Shown: one piece after another, positions 46,614-53,972 of the stretch
Numbering within the stretch: the first letter of the stretch is position 1
How the letters are laid out: each line of letters opens with the position of its first letter
Source of the DNA: a virus
Direction: 5' to 3' (one strand)
Virus record (IMG/VR): IMGVR_UViG_3300021197_001537
Span: 1 to 55,411 of that record
Length of the DNA: 55,411 nt
Translations under genes and position numbers: made by a program
The notes under the pieces: generated by a model
The model's input: only the letters and a program-made list of their open reading frames with translations
Database searches by the model: none
What the model was told of the DNA's origin: nothing

Positions 46614-48512
46614 ATGGCAGACGATAATATCAAAAACGAAGACTCGGCTTTATTTAAGCGACTAACGAGACTATTCTCTGGACCTATTGTAAATAGGCGA
46701 CAGCAAAACAGAAGAAAGTTTAAGAGACAGGCATTAGACAATTATGCCACTCGCTTTACTTCTGCTTCTGGGAAACAATTTCAGAAGAACCAGTATAACC
46801 CATTCGAGCAGATAAACTCAGATGCGATGAATAACCGTGTCCGTTTTGAGCGATATGTTGACTTCGACCAAATGGAGTTCGAACCTATCATCGCCTCGTC
46901 CTTGGATATTTATGCAGACGAGATGACTTATCATAATGAACTCAACAATATGATAAACATTGAATGCCCAAACCAAGAGATTAAATCTACATTAGAATCT
47001 CTTTATAATAACGTCCTAAACGTTGATTTTAACCTTTACGGTTGGTGTCGAACAATGTGCAAATATGGAGATTACTTTCTCTATGTCGATATTGACGACA
47101 AGCTCGGCGTAAAGTCTTTTATTCCGCTTCCACCAGCAGAGGTGGAGAGATTAGAGGGCGAAGACCCAACTAACCCCAATTATGTTCAATATCAATGGAA
47201 CTCTGCTGGGCTTACTTTTGAGAACTGGCAAGTGGCTCACTTCCGCATTCTAGGTAATGACAAGTACGCTCCTTACGGAACTTCTATCTTAGAACCAGCC
47301 CGACGCATCTGGCGACAACTTCACCTTCTAGAAGACGCTATGATGTCTTACAGAATCACTCGCTCACCAGAACGAAGAGTTTTCTATGTTGACGTTGGTA
47401 ACATTTCTCCACAAGACGTAGAACAATACATGCAGAAGGTCGTAACAACTATGAAGAAGAATCAAGTTGTTGATGCAAACACTGGACGTGTCGACCTTCG
47501 TTACAACCCACTCTCTATTGACGAGGACTACTTCATTCCTGTCCGAGGTGGCGAGAGCACAAAGATTGAATCACTTCCAGGCGGAACCTACACAGGCGAC
47601 ATTGACGACGTAAAATACTTAAGAGATAAACTCTTTGCAGCTTTAAAGATTCCTCAGTCTTATCTTTCTCGTTCAGAGGGAGCAGACGAGGACAAGGCTA
47701 CGCTCGCACAAAAAGACATTCGCTTTGCAAGAACTATTCAAAGACTTCAGCGTTCTGTTATTGCAGAATTAGAAAAGGTTGGAATTATTCACCTTTACAC
47801 TCTTGGCTATCGAGGCGAGGACTTAACCAAGTTTGGTCTTAAGCTAAACAACCCTTCACAGATAGCAGCAATGCAAGAGTTAGAGCACATGAAGACTAAG
47901 TTCGAGGTTGCTGACTCGGCAACAGAAGGTTACTTCTCAAAGGCTTGGGTTTATAGAAACATTTTTAGACTTACAGAAGAAGAAGTTATTCGCATTCAAA
48001 GAGAGATGTTCCACGACTCCAAGTTCGCCGCAGCTATTGAAGCAGCAGGTGAAGCTCCCGAAGGCGGCGAAGGCGGTGGAGGAGACTTTGGCGGAGACGA
48101 AGACTTCGGTGACGAAGGCGGAGACGACATGGACCTCGGAGATGAAGGCGGAGATGAGCCAGAATCAGCACTCTTGGCAGCACCAGGTAAGAGAGATGGA
48201 TATCTCACACCAGGAGCCAAGGGCAAGGTCTACCACCCAGAGAAAGTTGATTCAAGACCTTCTGGTGCTCGGACACGTTCTATAAAGTCTAAATGGTCAG
48301 ACGAAACTGCTTCTAACACCCCACGTAACGTAATGCCAGGAATGTCTGACTTGAAGTCTCTTTCTCGTGGCATTTACGAGGGTAATGAAACTACTTACAC
48401 TGACGCAGATGAAAAATTGCTTCTTGAAGTGAATCAAGAGTTAACTGACTGGCAAGTCAAGGCACTCGTGAAAGACCTTGAAAAGAAGAATAATAAGCAA
48501 TTAAAAGGATAA
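46614..48512 (+). CDS. 20: Portal protein, T4 gp20-like
   Basis: The 632-residue protein is longer than T4 gp20 (524). It shows gp20 family segments: RFERYVDFDQMEFEPIIASSLDIYADE (about residues 77-103), the stem helix region with ISPQDVEQYMQKVVTTMKK, the tunnel-loop region NPLSIDEDYFIPVRGG, and the conserved LFAALKIPQSYL (about 342-353). It forms the dodecameric ring at the head vertex that docks the terminase and the neck. Residues about 482-520 are an unusual Gly/Asp/Glu-rich low-complexity stretch, followed by about 110 extra C-terminal residues. Confidence 0.93.
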   Translation: MADDNIKNEDSALFKRLTRLFSGPIVNRRQQNRRKFKRQALDNYATRFTSASGKQFQKNQYNPFEQINSDAMNNRVRFERYVDFDQMEFEPIIASSLDIYADEMTYHNELNNMINIECPNQEIKSTLESLYNNVLNVDFNLYGWCRTMCKYGDYFLYVDIDDKLGVKSFIPLPPAEVERLEGEDPTNPNYVQYQWNSAGLTFENWQVAHFRILGNDKYAPYGTSILEPARRIWRQLHLLEDAMMSYRITRSPERRVFYVDVGNISPQDVEQYMQKVVTTMKKNQVVDANTGRVDLRYNPLSIDEDYFIPVRGGESTKIESLPGGTYTGDIDDVKYLRDKLFAALKIPQSYLSRSEGADEDKATLAQKDIRFARTIQRLQRSVIAELEKVGIIHLYTLGYRGEDLTKFGLKLNNPSQIAAMQELEHMKTKFEVADSATEGYFSKAWVYRNIFRLTEEEVIRIQREMFHDSKFAAAIEAAGEAPEGGEGGGGDFGGDEDFGDEGGDDMDLGDEGGDEPESALLAAPGKRDGYLTPGAKGKVYHPEKVDSRPSGARTRSIKSKWSDETASNTPRNVMPGMSDLKSLSRGIYEGNETTYTDADEKLLLEVNQELTDWQVKALVKDLEKKNNKQLKG

Positions 48513-48520
48513 CTAATCAA

Positions 48521-49351
48521 ATGAAGTTTAAGCACAATAAAAAGAGAAACACAGCATTCCTATTTGAAACCCTTATCAAGGAAATGGCAAAGTCAGTAGT
48601 AGCCAACGACTCTGAGCGACAGACAAAAATCGCAAAGATTATCAAAAGGCATTTCACCAAACGTGGAGTTCTCTACAAAGACTTGCAGTCCTACAAGGTT
48701 CTAATGGAGCTTAAAGAAGCAGAGTCCGACTTCGCAAAGAGAATTATTTCAGAAGTTCGCAGAGACAGGGATAGACTCAACACTCAGAATATCTTTTCAG
48801 AGCAGTCAAGACTTATCAAGAAGATTAACGTAGAACTAGGGCAAGAGGTTTATTCCAACTTTGTTCCAAACTACAAGACCATGGCTACTATTGGTCAGTT
48901 GTTCGCCGACAACGTTTCTCCTAATGAGAAAGTTATCCTTGAGGATAAACTTCTTACAGAGATGACAAAGGCAGAAGAGAAAACTGAAAAAGAAATCTTA
49001 GAGCATCTCGACTCTATCGCTTATAAGACTTTTACTAATAAGTTCAATAAAGCTTATGCTGGCAAGCTTCACGAAGAGCAGCAGCAGGTTGTTTCAAAAT
49101 ACATCTATTCCGTCTCAGACAACGGCATCTCCCTCAAGACTTATCTGAACGAAGAAGTCGGAAGACTTCGAGATAAGGTCAAAGCTTCTTTAGACGCAAA
49201 AGAAATCAGTGCTGACCCAGAGATGGTTGAAAAGACAGAGAAGGTTTTGGAATTCCTAAACAGCCTTACCGAAACCAAGCTTGATGAAGCTTCTATCAAA
49301 AAGATTATGCAGATTCAAGGTCTTGTCAGAGAGGTAGAAACAAATGAATGA
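48521..49351 (+). CDS. Helical head-assembly-region protein, unknown (scaffold/core candidate)
   Basis: The 276-residue protein lies 9 bases downstream of the portal gene. It begins MKFKHNKKRNTAFLFETLIKEMAKSV and is almost entirely helical and charged, with coiled-coil-like stretches (about 130-160 and 205-270). No catalytic motif is visible. Between gp20 and gp21 T4 has the small core proteins gp67 and gp68; a prohead core or scaffold role is therefore plausible but not shown. The stop overlaps the next start by 8 bases. Confidence 0.5.
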   Translation: MKFKHNKKRNTAFLFETLIKEMAKSVVANDSERQTKIAKIIKRHFTKRGVLYKDLQSYKVLMELKEAESDFAKRIISEVRRDRDRLNTQNIFSEQSRLIKKINVELGQEVYSNFVPNYKTMATIGQLFADNVSPNEKVILEDKLLTEMTKAEEKTEKEILEHLDSIAYKTFTNKFNKAYAGKLHEEQQQVVSKYIYSVSDNGISLKTYLNEEVGRLRDKVKASLDAKEISADPEMVEKTEKVLEFLNSLTETKLDEASIKKIMQIQGLVREVETNE

Positions 49352-49883
49352 AGATATTAAAGTCCAGATTGGTGAGCCAGAAGAGAAGAGTGTAGTCTAC
49401 AACCCTAAGATGAAAATGGCTCTTCGTAAAACTCTATCAGGCGATTATGCTATTTTCGACCACGCTGACTTGGACATCGTAGTCCAGCCAGAATCGAAGC
49501 AAGTTCTTGCTTTCCCGAAGAATGAAATGTCTGACGATGTTTACGCAGCCCAAGACAGGTTGTTCGACTTCCTCGGTAGAAAGGGTGTTCTTGTTAGAGA
49601 TTCTGTTCAGGCAGGAAACGTCTATGGAACAATCCAAGCTACTTATCCCACTGCCACCAACGGTGCAAACGAAACAGAAGTAGTTATCTACTCTATCGGT
49701 CGCTTTATCGAAGAAGAAAAACCCTACTATGCACACGAAGAGGCACTTGAGGATGAAATGACTCAAGCAGTCACCAACCCTTCAGAGGAAGACTCGACAG
49801 AGTTAGGTGAAGTTCCACAGGAAGTAGAAAAAGGAACTGTTCCAAAATATCCCGCCATCAAGTCTTACTATAGAGTTTACTAG
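49344..49883 (+). CDS. Hypothetical protein in the head-assembly block
   Basis: The 179-residue protein starts at ATG 49344 inside the end of the previous gene. The first 125 residues are alpha/beta, with a compact segment LRKTLSGDYAIFDHADLDIVV and a helix AAQDRLFDFLGRKG. The last 50 residues are acidic and disordered (EEDSTELGEVPQEVEKG) and end in a short tyrosine-rich strand (KSYYRVY). It is probably a structural or assembly factor for the prohead. I recognise no family. Confidence 0.5.
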   Translation: MNEDIKVQIGEPEEKSVVYNPKMKMALRKTLSGDYAIFDHADLDIVVQPESKQVLAFPKNEMSDDVYAAQDRLFDFLGRKGVLVRDSVQAGNVYGTIQATYPTATNGANETEVVIYSIGRFIEEEKPYYAHEEALEDEMTQAVTNPSEEDSTELGEVPQEVEKGTVPKYPAIKSYYRVY

Positions 49884-49895
49884 AAAGGAACTCAA

Positions 49896-50192
49896 GTGCT
49901 ACCCCTCACTTATTTTATCTTATCATCATTCGGACTTACACAAATTCTAGTCTACGGTTCTATCTTTAACCCTATCAGACCGACCAAGGGAAAGCTAGGA
50001 GAGTTATTTAGATGCCCTATGTGTCTAGGTTTTTGGATTGGTTTACTTTTATGGAGTCTAAATAATCAAACGGAACTATTTAGTTTTGATTATAGTCCAT
50101 TAACGGCAATCTTGCTTGGGTGTTTGAGTTCTGGAACTTCTTACATTATTGCAATGCTATTTGACGACAATGGCTTAAAAATAAGCAAATGA
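49896..50192 (+). CDS. Membrane protein with CPMC-GFW motif (DUF1360-like)
   Basis: The start is GTG 49896 after GAAAGGA. The 98-residue protein has an N-terminal hydrophobic segment (about 2-22), then the motif F-R-C-P-M-C-L-G-F-W-I-G (about 37-48) leading into a second membrane segment, and a third near residues 68-88. A C-P-x-C-x-G-F-W motif at a membrane entry is characteristic of DUF1360-type proteins found in phages and Gram-positive bacteria. Function is unknown. It is odd in a head-assembly block and may act at the membrane where proheads assemble (inference). Confidence 0.6.
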   Translation: MLPLTYFILSSFGLTQILVYGSIFNPIRPTKGKLGELFRCPMCLGFWIGLLLWSLNNQTELFSFDYSPLTAILLGCLSSGTSYIIAMLFDDNGLKISK

Positions 50193-50206
50193 AAGTGAGG
50201 TTTCCA

Positions 50207-50305
50207 ATGGCAAACAAAAGATGGATGTTACAGCCTGTTCGTAATTGCTGCAAAGGCAGTAAACCCAAGCAGGGAGAGCCTGCTTTTTATTATTTATGGA
50301 GTTGA
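50207..50305 (+). CDS. Possible 32-residue protein overlapping a terminator
   Basis: An ATG at 50207 preceded by GTGAGG opens a 32-codon frame ending TGA 50303-50305, three bases before gp21. The product starts MANKRWMLQPVRNCCKG and is basic with a C-C pair. An in-frame ATG at 50189 overlaps the previous stop (ATGA) and would give 38 residues. The ribosome site and fit between neighbours favour a gene. Against it, the 3' half doubles as a hairpin terminator, so the frame may be fortuitous. Confidence 0.35.
   Translation: MANKRWMLQPVRNCCKGSKPKQGEPAFYYLWS
50267..50295 (+). terminator. Intrinsic (rho-independent) terminator before gp21
   Basis: AAGCAGG (50267-50273) pairs perfectly with CCTGCTT (50279-50285) over a five-base loop GAGAG, and the stem runs straight into T-rich TTTATTATTT (50286-50295). 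This is the clearest intrinsic terminator in the window. It lies 13 bases before the gp21 start, so it would limit read-through from the portal block or set the level of protease and downstream gene expression. Confidence 0.65.
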
Positions 50306-50308
50306 CAA

Positions 50309-50923
50309 ATGAACAATAAAGTTCTACTAAGAGAATATTATGAGCTTTGCGAAGGCGGGATATGCCAAGACTTTCTAACTGAAAGTGAAAAGCGAGAGGT
50401 TGCCGACGGAAAGGCAATGTATCTTACTGGCGTTATTCAGAGAGCAAAAGCAAAGAACCAAAATGGTAGAGTCTACCCAAGAGAAGTCTTGGAGAGAGAA
50501 GTAGAGAACTATCAAAAAGTGGTAAGAGAGAATAGGGCACTTGGTGAGTTAGACCACCCAGAAGACTCTGTTGTTAATTTGAAGAACGTTTCACACCTTA
50601 TGACTCAAATTTGGTGGGAAGGTGACAACGTAATGGGGAAGTGTAAAATCCTCAACACACCTTCGGGGCAGATTCTCCAGTCTCTTGTTCAGTCACAGGT
50701 TACACTCGGCATTTCCTCAAGAGGAATGGGTTCGGTTCATGAGGATAGACAGGGTAACACTATTGTTGAAGACGACTTCAACCTTATCTGTTTTGACTTT
50801 GTTTCAGACCCTTCTACTATCGGAGCTTTTATGGGATTAGCCGAGGGCAAGATTAAAACAACAAATGTCTACACTAAAGCAGACAAGATTAACAGATTAC
50901 TAAACGACATTGTAAGGGACTAA
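50309..50923 (+). CDS. 21: Prohead core protease, T4 gp21-like
   Basis: The 204-residue protein matches T4 gp21 in size (212). The catalytic His is His83 in GELDHPED and the serine is Ser136 or Ser137 in GISSRGMG, the spacing expected for this herpes-assemblin-like protease family. Conserved surroundings include NQNGRVYPREVL (about 52-63) and DFVSDPS. The enzyme digests the prohead core and trims capsid proteins before DNA entry. ATGGAG at 50296-50301 is the ribosome site, immediately after the terminator. The major capsid gene, usually close by, is not in the window. Confidence 0.93.
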   Translation: MNNKVLLREYYELCEGGICQDFLTESEKREVADGKAMYLTGVIQRAKAKNQNGRVYPREVLEREVENYQKVVRENRALGELDHPEDSVVNLKNVSHLMTQIWWEGDNVMGKCKILNTPSGQILQSLVQSQVTLGISSRGMGSVHEDRQGNTIVEDDFNLICFDFVSDPSTIGAFMGLAEGKIKTTNVYTKADKINRLLNDIVRD

Positions 50924-50925
50924 AA

Positions 50926-51381
50926 TTGAAGAAATCAGAACTAAAGAACATTATTCAGCCTATCGTAGAAGAATGTGTAAAAGACGCACTCTTATCAAGC
51001 GGCTTATTGTCTAAGGTTATTTCAGAAGTTATTGCTGGCGTCCAAGGCGGACTTATGACGGAGACTCGTCAAGCAGCACCTGTCCAGCAGCAGCCAACGC
51101 CAGCCCCACAGCAAACGAATCAAATGAGCCAAGCCGAGAAAGAAAAGATTTTAGAAAATAAAAAGAAACTTCTTGACGCTATTGGTTCTTCGTCTTATAA
51201 TGGTGTCGATGTATTTGAGGGAACCAAGCCTTTAAAGAAGGGCGGTTCGGCTTCTAAGGGTTCAGGCGGATATAAAGCATTCGACGGAGTTGACCCTAAC
51301 GACCCAGGTGTCAATATTGATGGACTCGCAAGCAGTCTCGGCAATGTCTGGAAGAAACTAGCAGAAGGTAACAAGAAGTAA
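50926..51381 (+). CDS. Putative prohead scaffold/core or capsid-associated protein, unknown
   Basis: The start is TTG 50926, two bases after gp21. The 151-residue protein begins with a helix (KKSELKNIIQPIVEECVKDAL) like an assembly domain, then has a Gln/Pro-rich linker (QQQPTPAPQQ), a helix (QAEKEKILENKKKLLDAI) and a Gly/Lys-rich tail (KKGGSASKGSGGYKAF). T4 places the scaffold gp22 here (269 residues); this is shorter and only compositionally similar. Tight coupling to the protease suggests it may be a protease substrate. Confidence 0.5.
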   Translation: MKKSELKNIIQPIVEECVKDALLSSGLLSKVISEVIAGVQGGLMTETRQAAPVQQQPTPAPQQTNQMSQAEKEKILENKKKLLDAIGSSSYNGVDVFEGTKPLKKGGSASKGSGGYKAFDGVDPNDPGVNIDGLASSLGNVWKKLAEGNKK

Positions 51382-52016
51382 TGGCTAGGACTTTTATCCG
51401 AGGCGGCTCTGCTGCTACACAACTACAGGCAGGCAAGCCTTTCTTCAAGAGAATTATTAGAATAGGCGGAGACAGCGGATATCTACGTGCCGATGGCTTA
51501 ACTTGCGAAATTGACGGAACAGGACGGATTAACTTCGCTGACGTGTTCTCACCTGACTGGAATGCAGGTGCTGACGGTCATGGCGGCGAGCTTATTATGG
51601 TTGAGTTTCCAAGCACAATAAGGAGTGCAAAAGTCTTAATCGAAGAAGCATGGTATAAAGAAGGGGCAATTGCCACAGAAGCATTAGAGGTAGGAGACCC
51701 AGGCATTAGATGCAAGGTTGCTCTTTTGGCAGAAGACCAGGACGTCCAAGTCACTCAAGGCGGTTCAGACGCTAAGCCTCTTACTTTGAGTAATTTTATT
51801 GAAATCAATGTAGGTGAGACAGCGACAGTTAGTTCGAGGTCTAAAGTTTTATTCATCCTTGTTCAGAAATTTGATTACGACGTTTCAGGAAACGAACCTT
51901 ACATTTTCGACACAGGTCCAGCTTTGACACAGGGTGTTGCAGGCGCACCTGACGATGCAATTTCAATTCTCGTCACGGCTGTCTTGGACCACGAACCATC
52001 AGCGGGAGCAAACTAA
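51381..52016 (+). CDS. Virion surface/structural protein, copy A1 of a duplicated gene
   Basis: The 211-residue protein overlaps the previous stop by one base. It begins MARTFIRGGSAATQLQAGKPFFKR, and the protein at 53213 begins MARNYILGGMAATQLQAGKP. The two align along their whole length, with G-E-L-[IL]-M-V-E-F-P-[ST]-T-I-R-S in the middle and D-A-[IL]-S-I-L-[VI]-T-[AG]-V-L-D near the end. It is beta-rich with no known enzymatic motif. The neighbouring LamG protein is coupled by a TAATG overlap, suggesting a partner role such as a base for an adhesin or a decoration protein. Confidence 0.6.
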   Translation: MARTFIRGGSAATQLQAGKPFFKRIIRIGGDSGYLRADGLTCEIDGTGRINFADVFSPDWNAGADGHGGELIMVEFPSTIRSAKVLIEEAWYKEGAIATEALEVGDPGIRCKVALLAEDQDVQVTQGGSDAKPLTLSNFIEINVGETATVSSRSKVLFILVQKFDYDVSGNEPYIFDTGPALTQGVAGAPDDAISILVTAVLDHEPSAGAN

Positions 52017-52897
52017 TGGTCGACCCAAACTCTAAAGTTATAAACCCAGACGGAACAGAAAGAACTTTGCGTCAAATTTGGGGCAGACCTACAGGTAGAG
52101 TTATCGCACCCATGAGCACCAAAGCCATTCAGTTCGACGGCACCGATGACATTGTAACTGTCACTGACGATGATGCTTTTAGTCCAACAAATGGTGTAAC
52201 AGATACGCCGTTTTCTATTTCTGCTTGGGTTTGGGTGGGAGACATTGCTACAGACAATGGTCCTTTTGTTACAAAATCAAACAACGACATCCCCGTCCGA
52301 AATGAATACATTTTTAAGCACGCTAACGGCAAATTGGGCGCTTTTGTTTATGACAGCACTCTCAGTGCTAACGGTAACGCTCTTCGAGCCCAAGCACCCG
52401 CAGCGTCTCTGACAAGTGCAACTTGGCACCATGTTGTTGTAACTTATGATGGTAGCACGTCCGCAGCAGGATTAAAAATCTACGCAGAAGGTTCGCTGGT
52501 GACAACAACAAATGATGAGTCAGGAACCTATGACAGGCTCAAGAACACAGCAACTCCATTAACCTTTGGCTCAACTCAAGACGCAAACGTCCCCGCCCGA
52601 AGATTCGAAGATTATCTTGCGGACATTTGCTTCTTCAATAAAGAGTTATCCGCAGCAGAGGTCTTGGAAGTCTTCAACGGTACCGAAGGCGTCGTAGGCT
52701 CAGGAAGAGTAAAAGACATGAGCAAATTCTCAGATGTCAGCAGCATTGTTGGCTGGTGGCAAATGGGCGACGGAGACAATAACGGAACCAACGGAATTCT
52801 CGATTCTATTGGTTCAAATAACGGCACAGTGGAAAATGGCTCGATAATAGTTCAAGCCAAAAACTTAAAATCAGATTACATAACCAAGATACTTTAA
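52016..52897 (+). CDS. LamG/concanavalin-like domain protein (putative adhesin)
   Basis: The 293-residue protein starts in a one-base overlap. After a 40-residue N-terminal segment (PNSKVINPDGTERTLRQIWG) comes a LamG-like jelly roll, about residues 38-285: IQFDGTDDIVTV, FSISAWVWVG, TWHHVVVTYDG, YLADICFFNKELSAAEV and IVGWWQMGDGDN. The last element closely resembles VISWWKFGEGDT of the third LamG domain of the giant protein at 15837. LamG modules bind sugars, so a role in host-surface binding is inferred. The N-terminal segment recurs at the C-terminus of the protein at 53213, which marks a duplication and fusion event. Confidence 0.75.
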   Translation: MVDPNSKVINPDGTERTLRQIWGRPTGRVIAPMSTKAIQFDGTDDIVTVTDDDAFSPTNGVTDTPFSISAWVWVGDIATDNGPFVTKSNNDIPVRNEYIFKHANGKLGAFVYDSTLSANGNALRAQAPAASLTSATWHHVVVTYDGSTSAAGLKIYAEGSLVTTTNDESGTYDRLKNTATPLTFGSTQDANVPARRFEDYLADICFFNKELSAAEVLEVFNGTEGVVGSGRVKDMSKFSDVSSIVGWWQMGDGDNNGTNGILDSIGSNNGTVENGSIIVQAKNLKSDYITKIL

Positions 52898-52912
52898 CAC
52901 GAAAGGAACAAA

Positions 52913-53176
52913 ATGAGAGATAAAGGAAAAGGTTTATTTGAAGAGAGAATTAGAAGTGGAGAATCTACGGAAGCATTCGTAAGACGAGCACTTCGTAAAT
53001 TAAAGAAGGAAGGTGTTATGAATATTATTCGTGACCCTTCTCGTGGAACTGCCGAGTGCAGAAACACACCAAAGAAATCACTTCGCAAGAAGTATAAGAA
53101 AATCGAGGCAGAACGTCGCAGGTTTGCTGATGAGGCTCGCAAGAGAAAAAGACAACGACAAAACAGAAACGAATAA
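52913..53176 (+). CDS. Small basic protein resembling ribosomal protein bS21
   Basis: The 87-residue protein starts ATG 52913 after AAAGGAA and is extremely Arg/Lys-rich. Residues about 17-40 (ESTEAFVRRALRKLKKEGVMNII) follow the bS21 pattern of an acidic start, paired arginines, a basic helix, then K-x-G-V-hydrophobic. The following helix (LRKKYKKIEAERRRF) fits the second bS21 helix. E. coli bS21 is 71 residues. Phage-encoded bS21 homologues are known, notably in marine phages, and could enter host ribosomes to favour phage mRNA. The match rests on pattern only; a nucleic-acid-binding basic protein is the alternative. An insert with one cysteine separates the helices. Confidence 0.5.
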   Translation: MRDKGKGLFEERIRSGESTEAFVRRALRKLKKEGVMNIIRDPSRGTAECRNTPKKSLRKKYKKIEAERRRFADEARKRKRQRQNRNE

Positions 53177-53183
53177 CTATTTA
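53176..53183 (+). promoter_or_regulatory. ACTATTTA string in the gap before the second duplicated gene
   Basis: ACTATTTA begins in the TAA stop of the bS21-like gene and lies 29 bases before ATG 53213, with AAGAGGA between. The same string occurs in gaps at 32123 and 42723. It also appears within coding DNA (for example near 6530), so it is a weak promoter candidate. Confidence 0.25.
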
Positions 53184-53212
53184 TTCTTAGTTTATAAAAG
53201 AGGACTTTTACA

Positions 53213-53968
53213 ATGGCAAGAAATTATATCCTTGGTGGCATGGCAGCGACCCAACTCCAAGCAGGAAAACCCTTCTTTAAAAGAGTTGTTAGAATCAATG
53301 GCAACGTCGGAGGCACCGATGGTGTAGGCGGCATACCAAGAGCTTTGTCAGACCCAGAGGCACCAGGCACCGACGGGCTTACTTGTAAAATCACAGCCGC
53401 TGGTGATATCGATTTCAGTGGCGATGCTGGTAATTCAAAAGCTTGGAATGCTGGAGCAGCAGGCGAAGACGGAGAATTGCTTATGGTAGAATTTCCAACG
53501 ACCATTCGAAGCGTTCAGATTCTCATGGAAGAAACTGTCGTAGGCGGAACTAAAGAAGCAGCAGGCGCAGGACTTGTGAGAGCAAAAGTAATGCTTACGG
53601 CTCCAGGTCAGGATGTCAATGCTGATGATGCAGCGGACCCTGTTATTGCTCAACCCATCCAAAACGGCAACTACATTGAAATAAAGCAAGGTGAGACAGC
53701 AACAATCAATTCGAGAACAAAGGTTGTTTTCATTTTAATTCAAAGGTTCTTGAACGATGATGTCTTCACAGGTGGTTCAGCACTCACGGTAGGTGCTGCT
53801 TCTGCCACCACTGACGCACTTTCAATCCTTATCACAGGCGTTCTTGACTTTGAGCCTAATTCAGGAAGCTCACAAGCAGACAGAGAGCCTAATTCAGTCA
53901 TTATCCCAGCAGTTGGTGACGAGAGAAGCCTTCGCAAGATTTGGGGCAAAGGCAGCGGCGTAGGATAA
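53213..53968 (+). CDS. Virion surface/structural protein, copy A2, with fused N-terminal remnant of the LamG gene
   Basis: The 251-residue protein is the paralogue of the 51381 product: shared start (AATQLQAGKPFFKR), shared core (GELLMVEFPTTIRS) and shared end (DALSILITGVLDFEPNSG). It carries an extra loop near residues 28-48. Unlike the first copy it continues for about 30 residues as PNSVIIPAVGDERSLRKIWGKGSG, which matches the N-terminus of the LamG protein at 52016 (PNSKVINPDGTERTLRQIWGRPTG). The LamG domain itself is missing, so the second copy fused to the start of a lost or replaced neighbour. AAGAGGA precedes ATG 53213. Confidence 0.65.
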   Translation: MARNYILGGMAATQLQAGKPFFKRVVRINGNVGGTDGVGGIPRALSDPEAPGTDGLTCKITAAGDIDFSGDAGNSKAWNAGAAGEDGELLMVEFPTTIRSVQILMEETVVGGTKEAAGAGLVRAKVMLTAPGQDVNADDAADPVIAQPIQNGNYIEIKQGETATINSRTKVVFILIQRFLNDDVFTGGSALTVGAASATTDALSILITGVLDFEPNSGSSQADREPNSVIIPAVGDERSLRKIWGKGSGVG

Positions 53969-53972
53969 AGCA

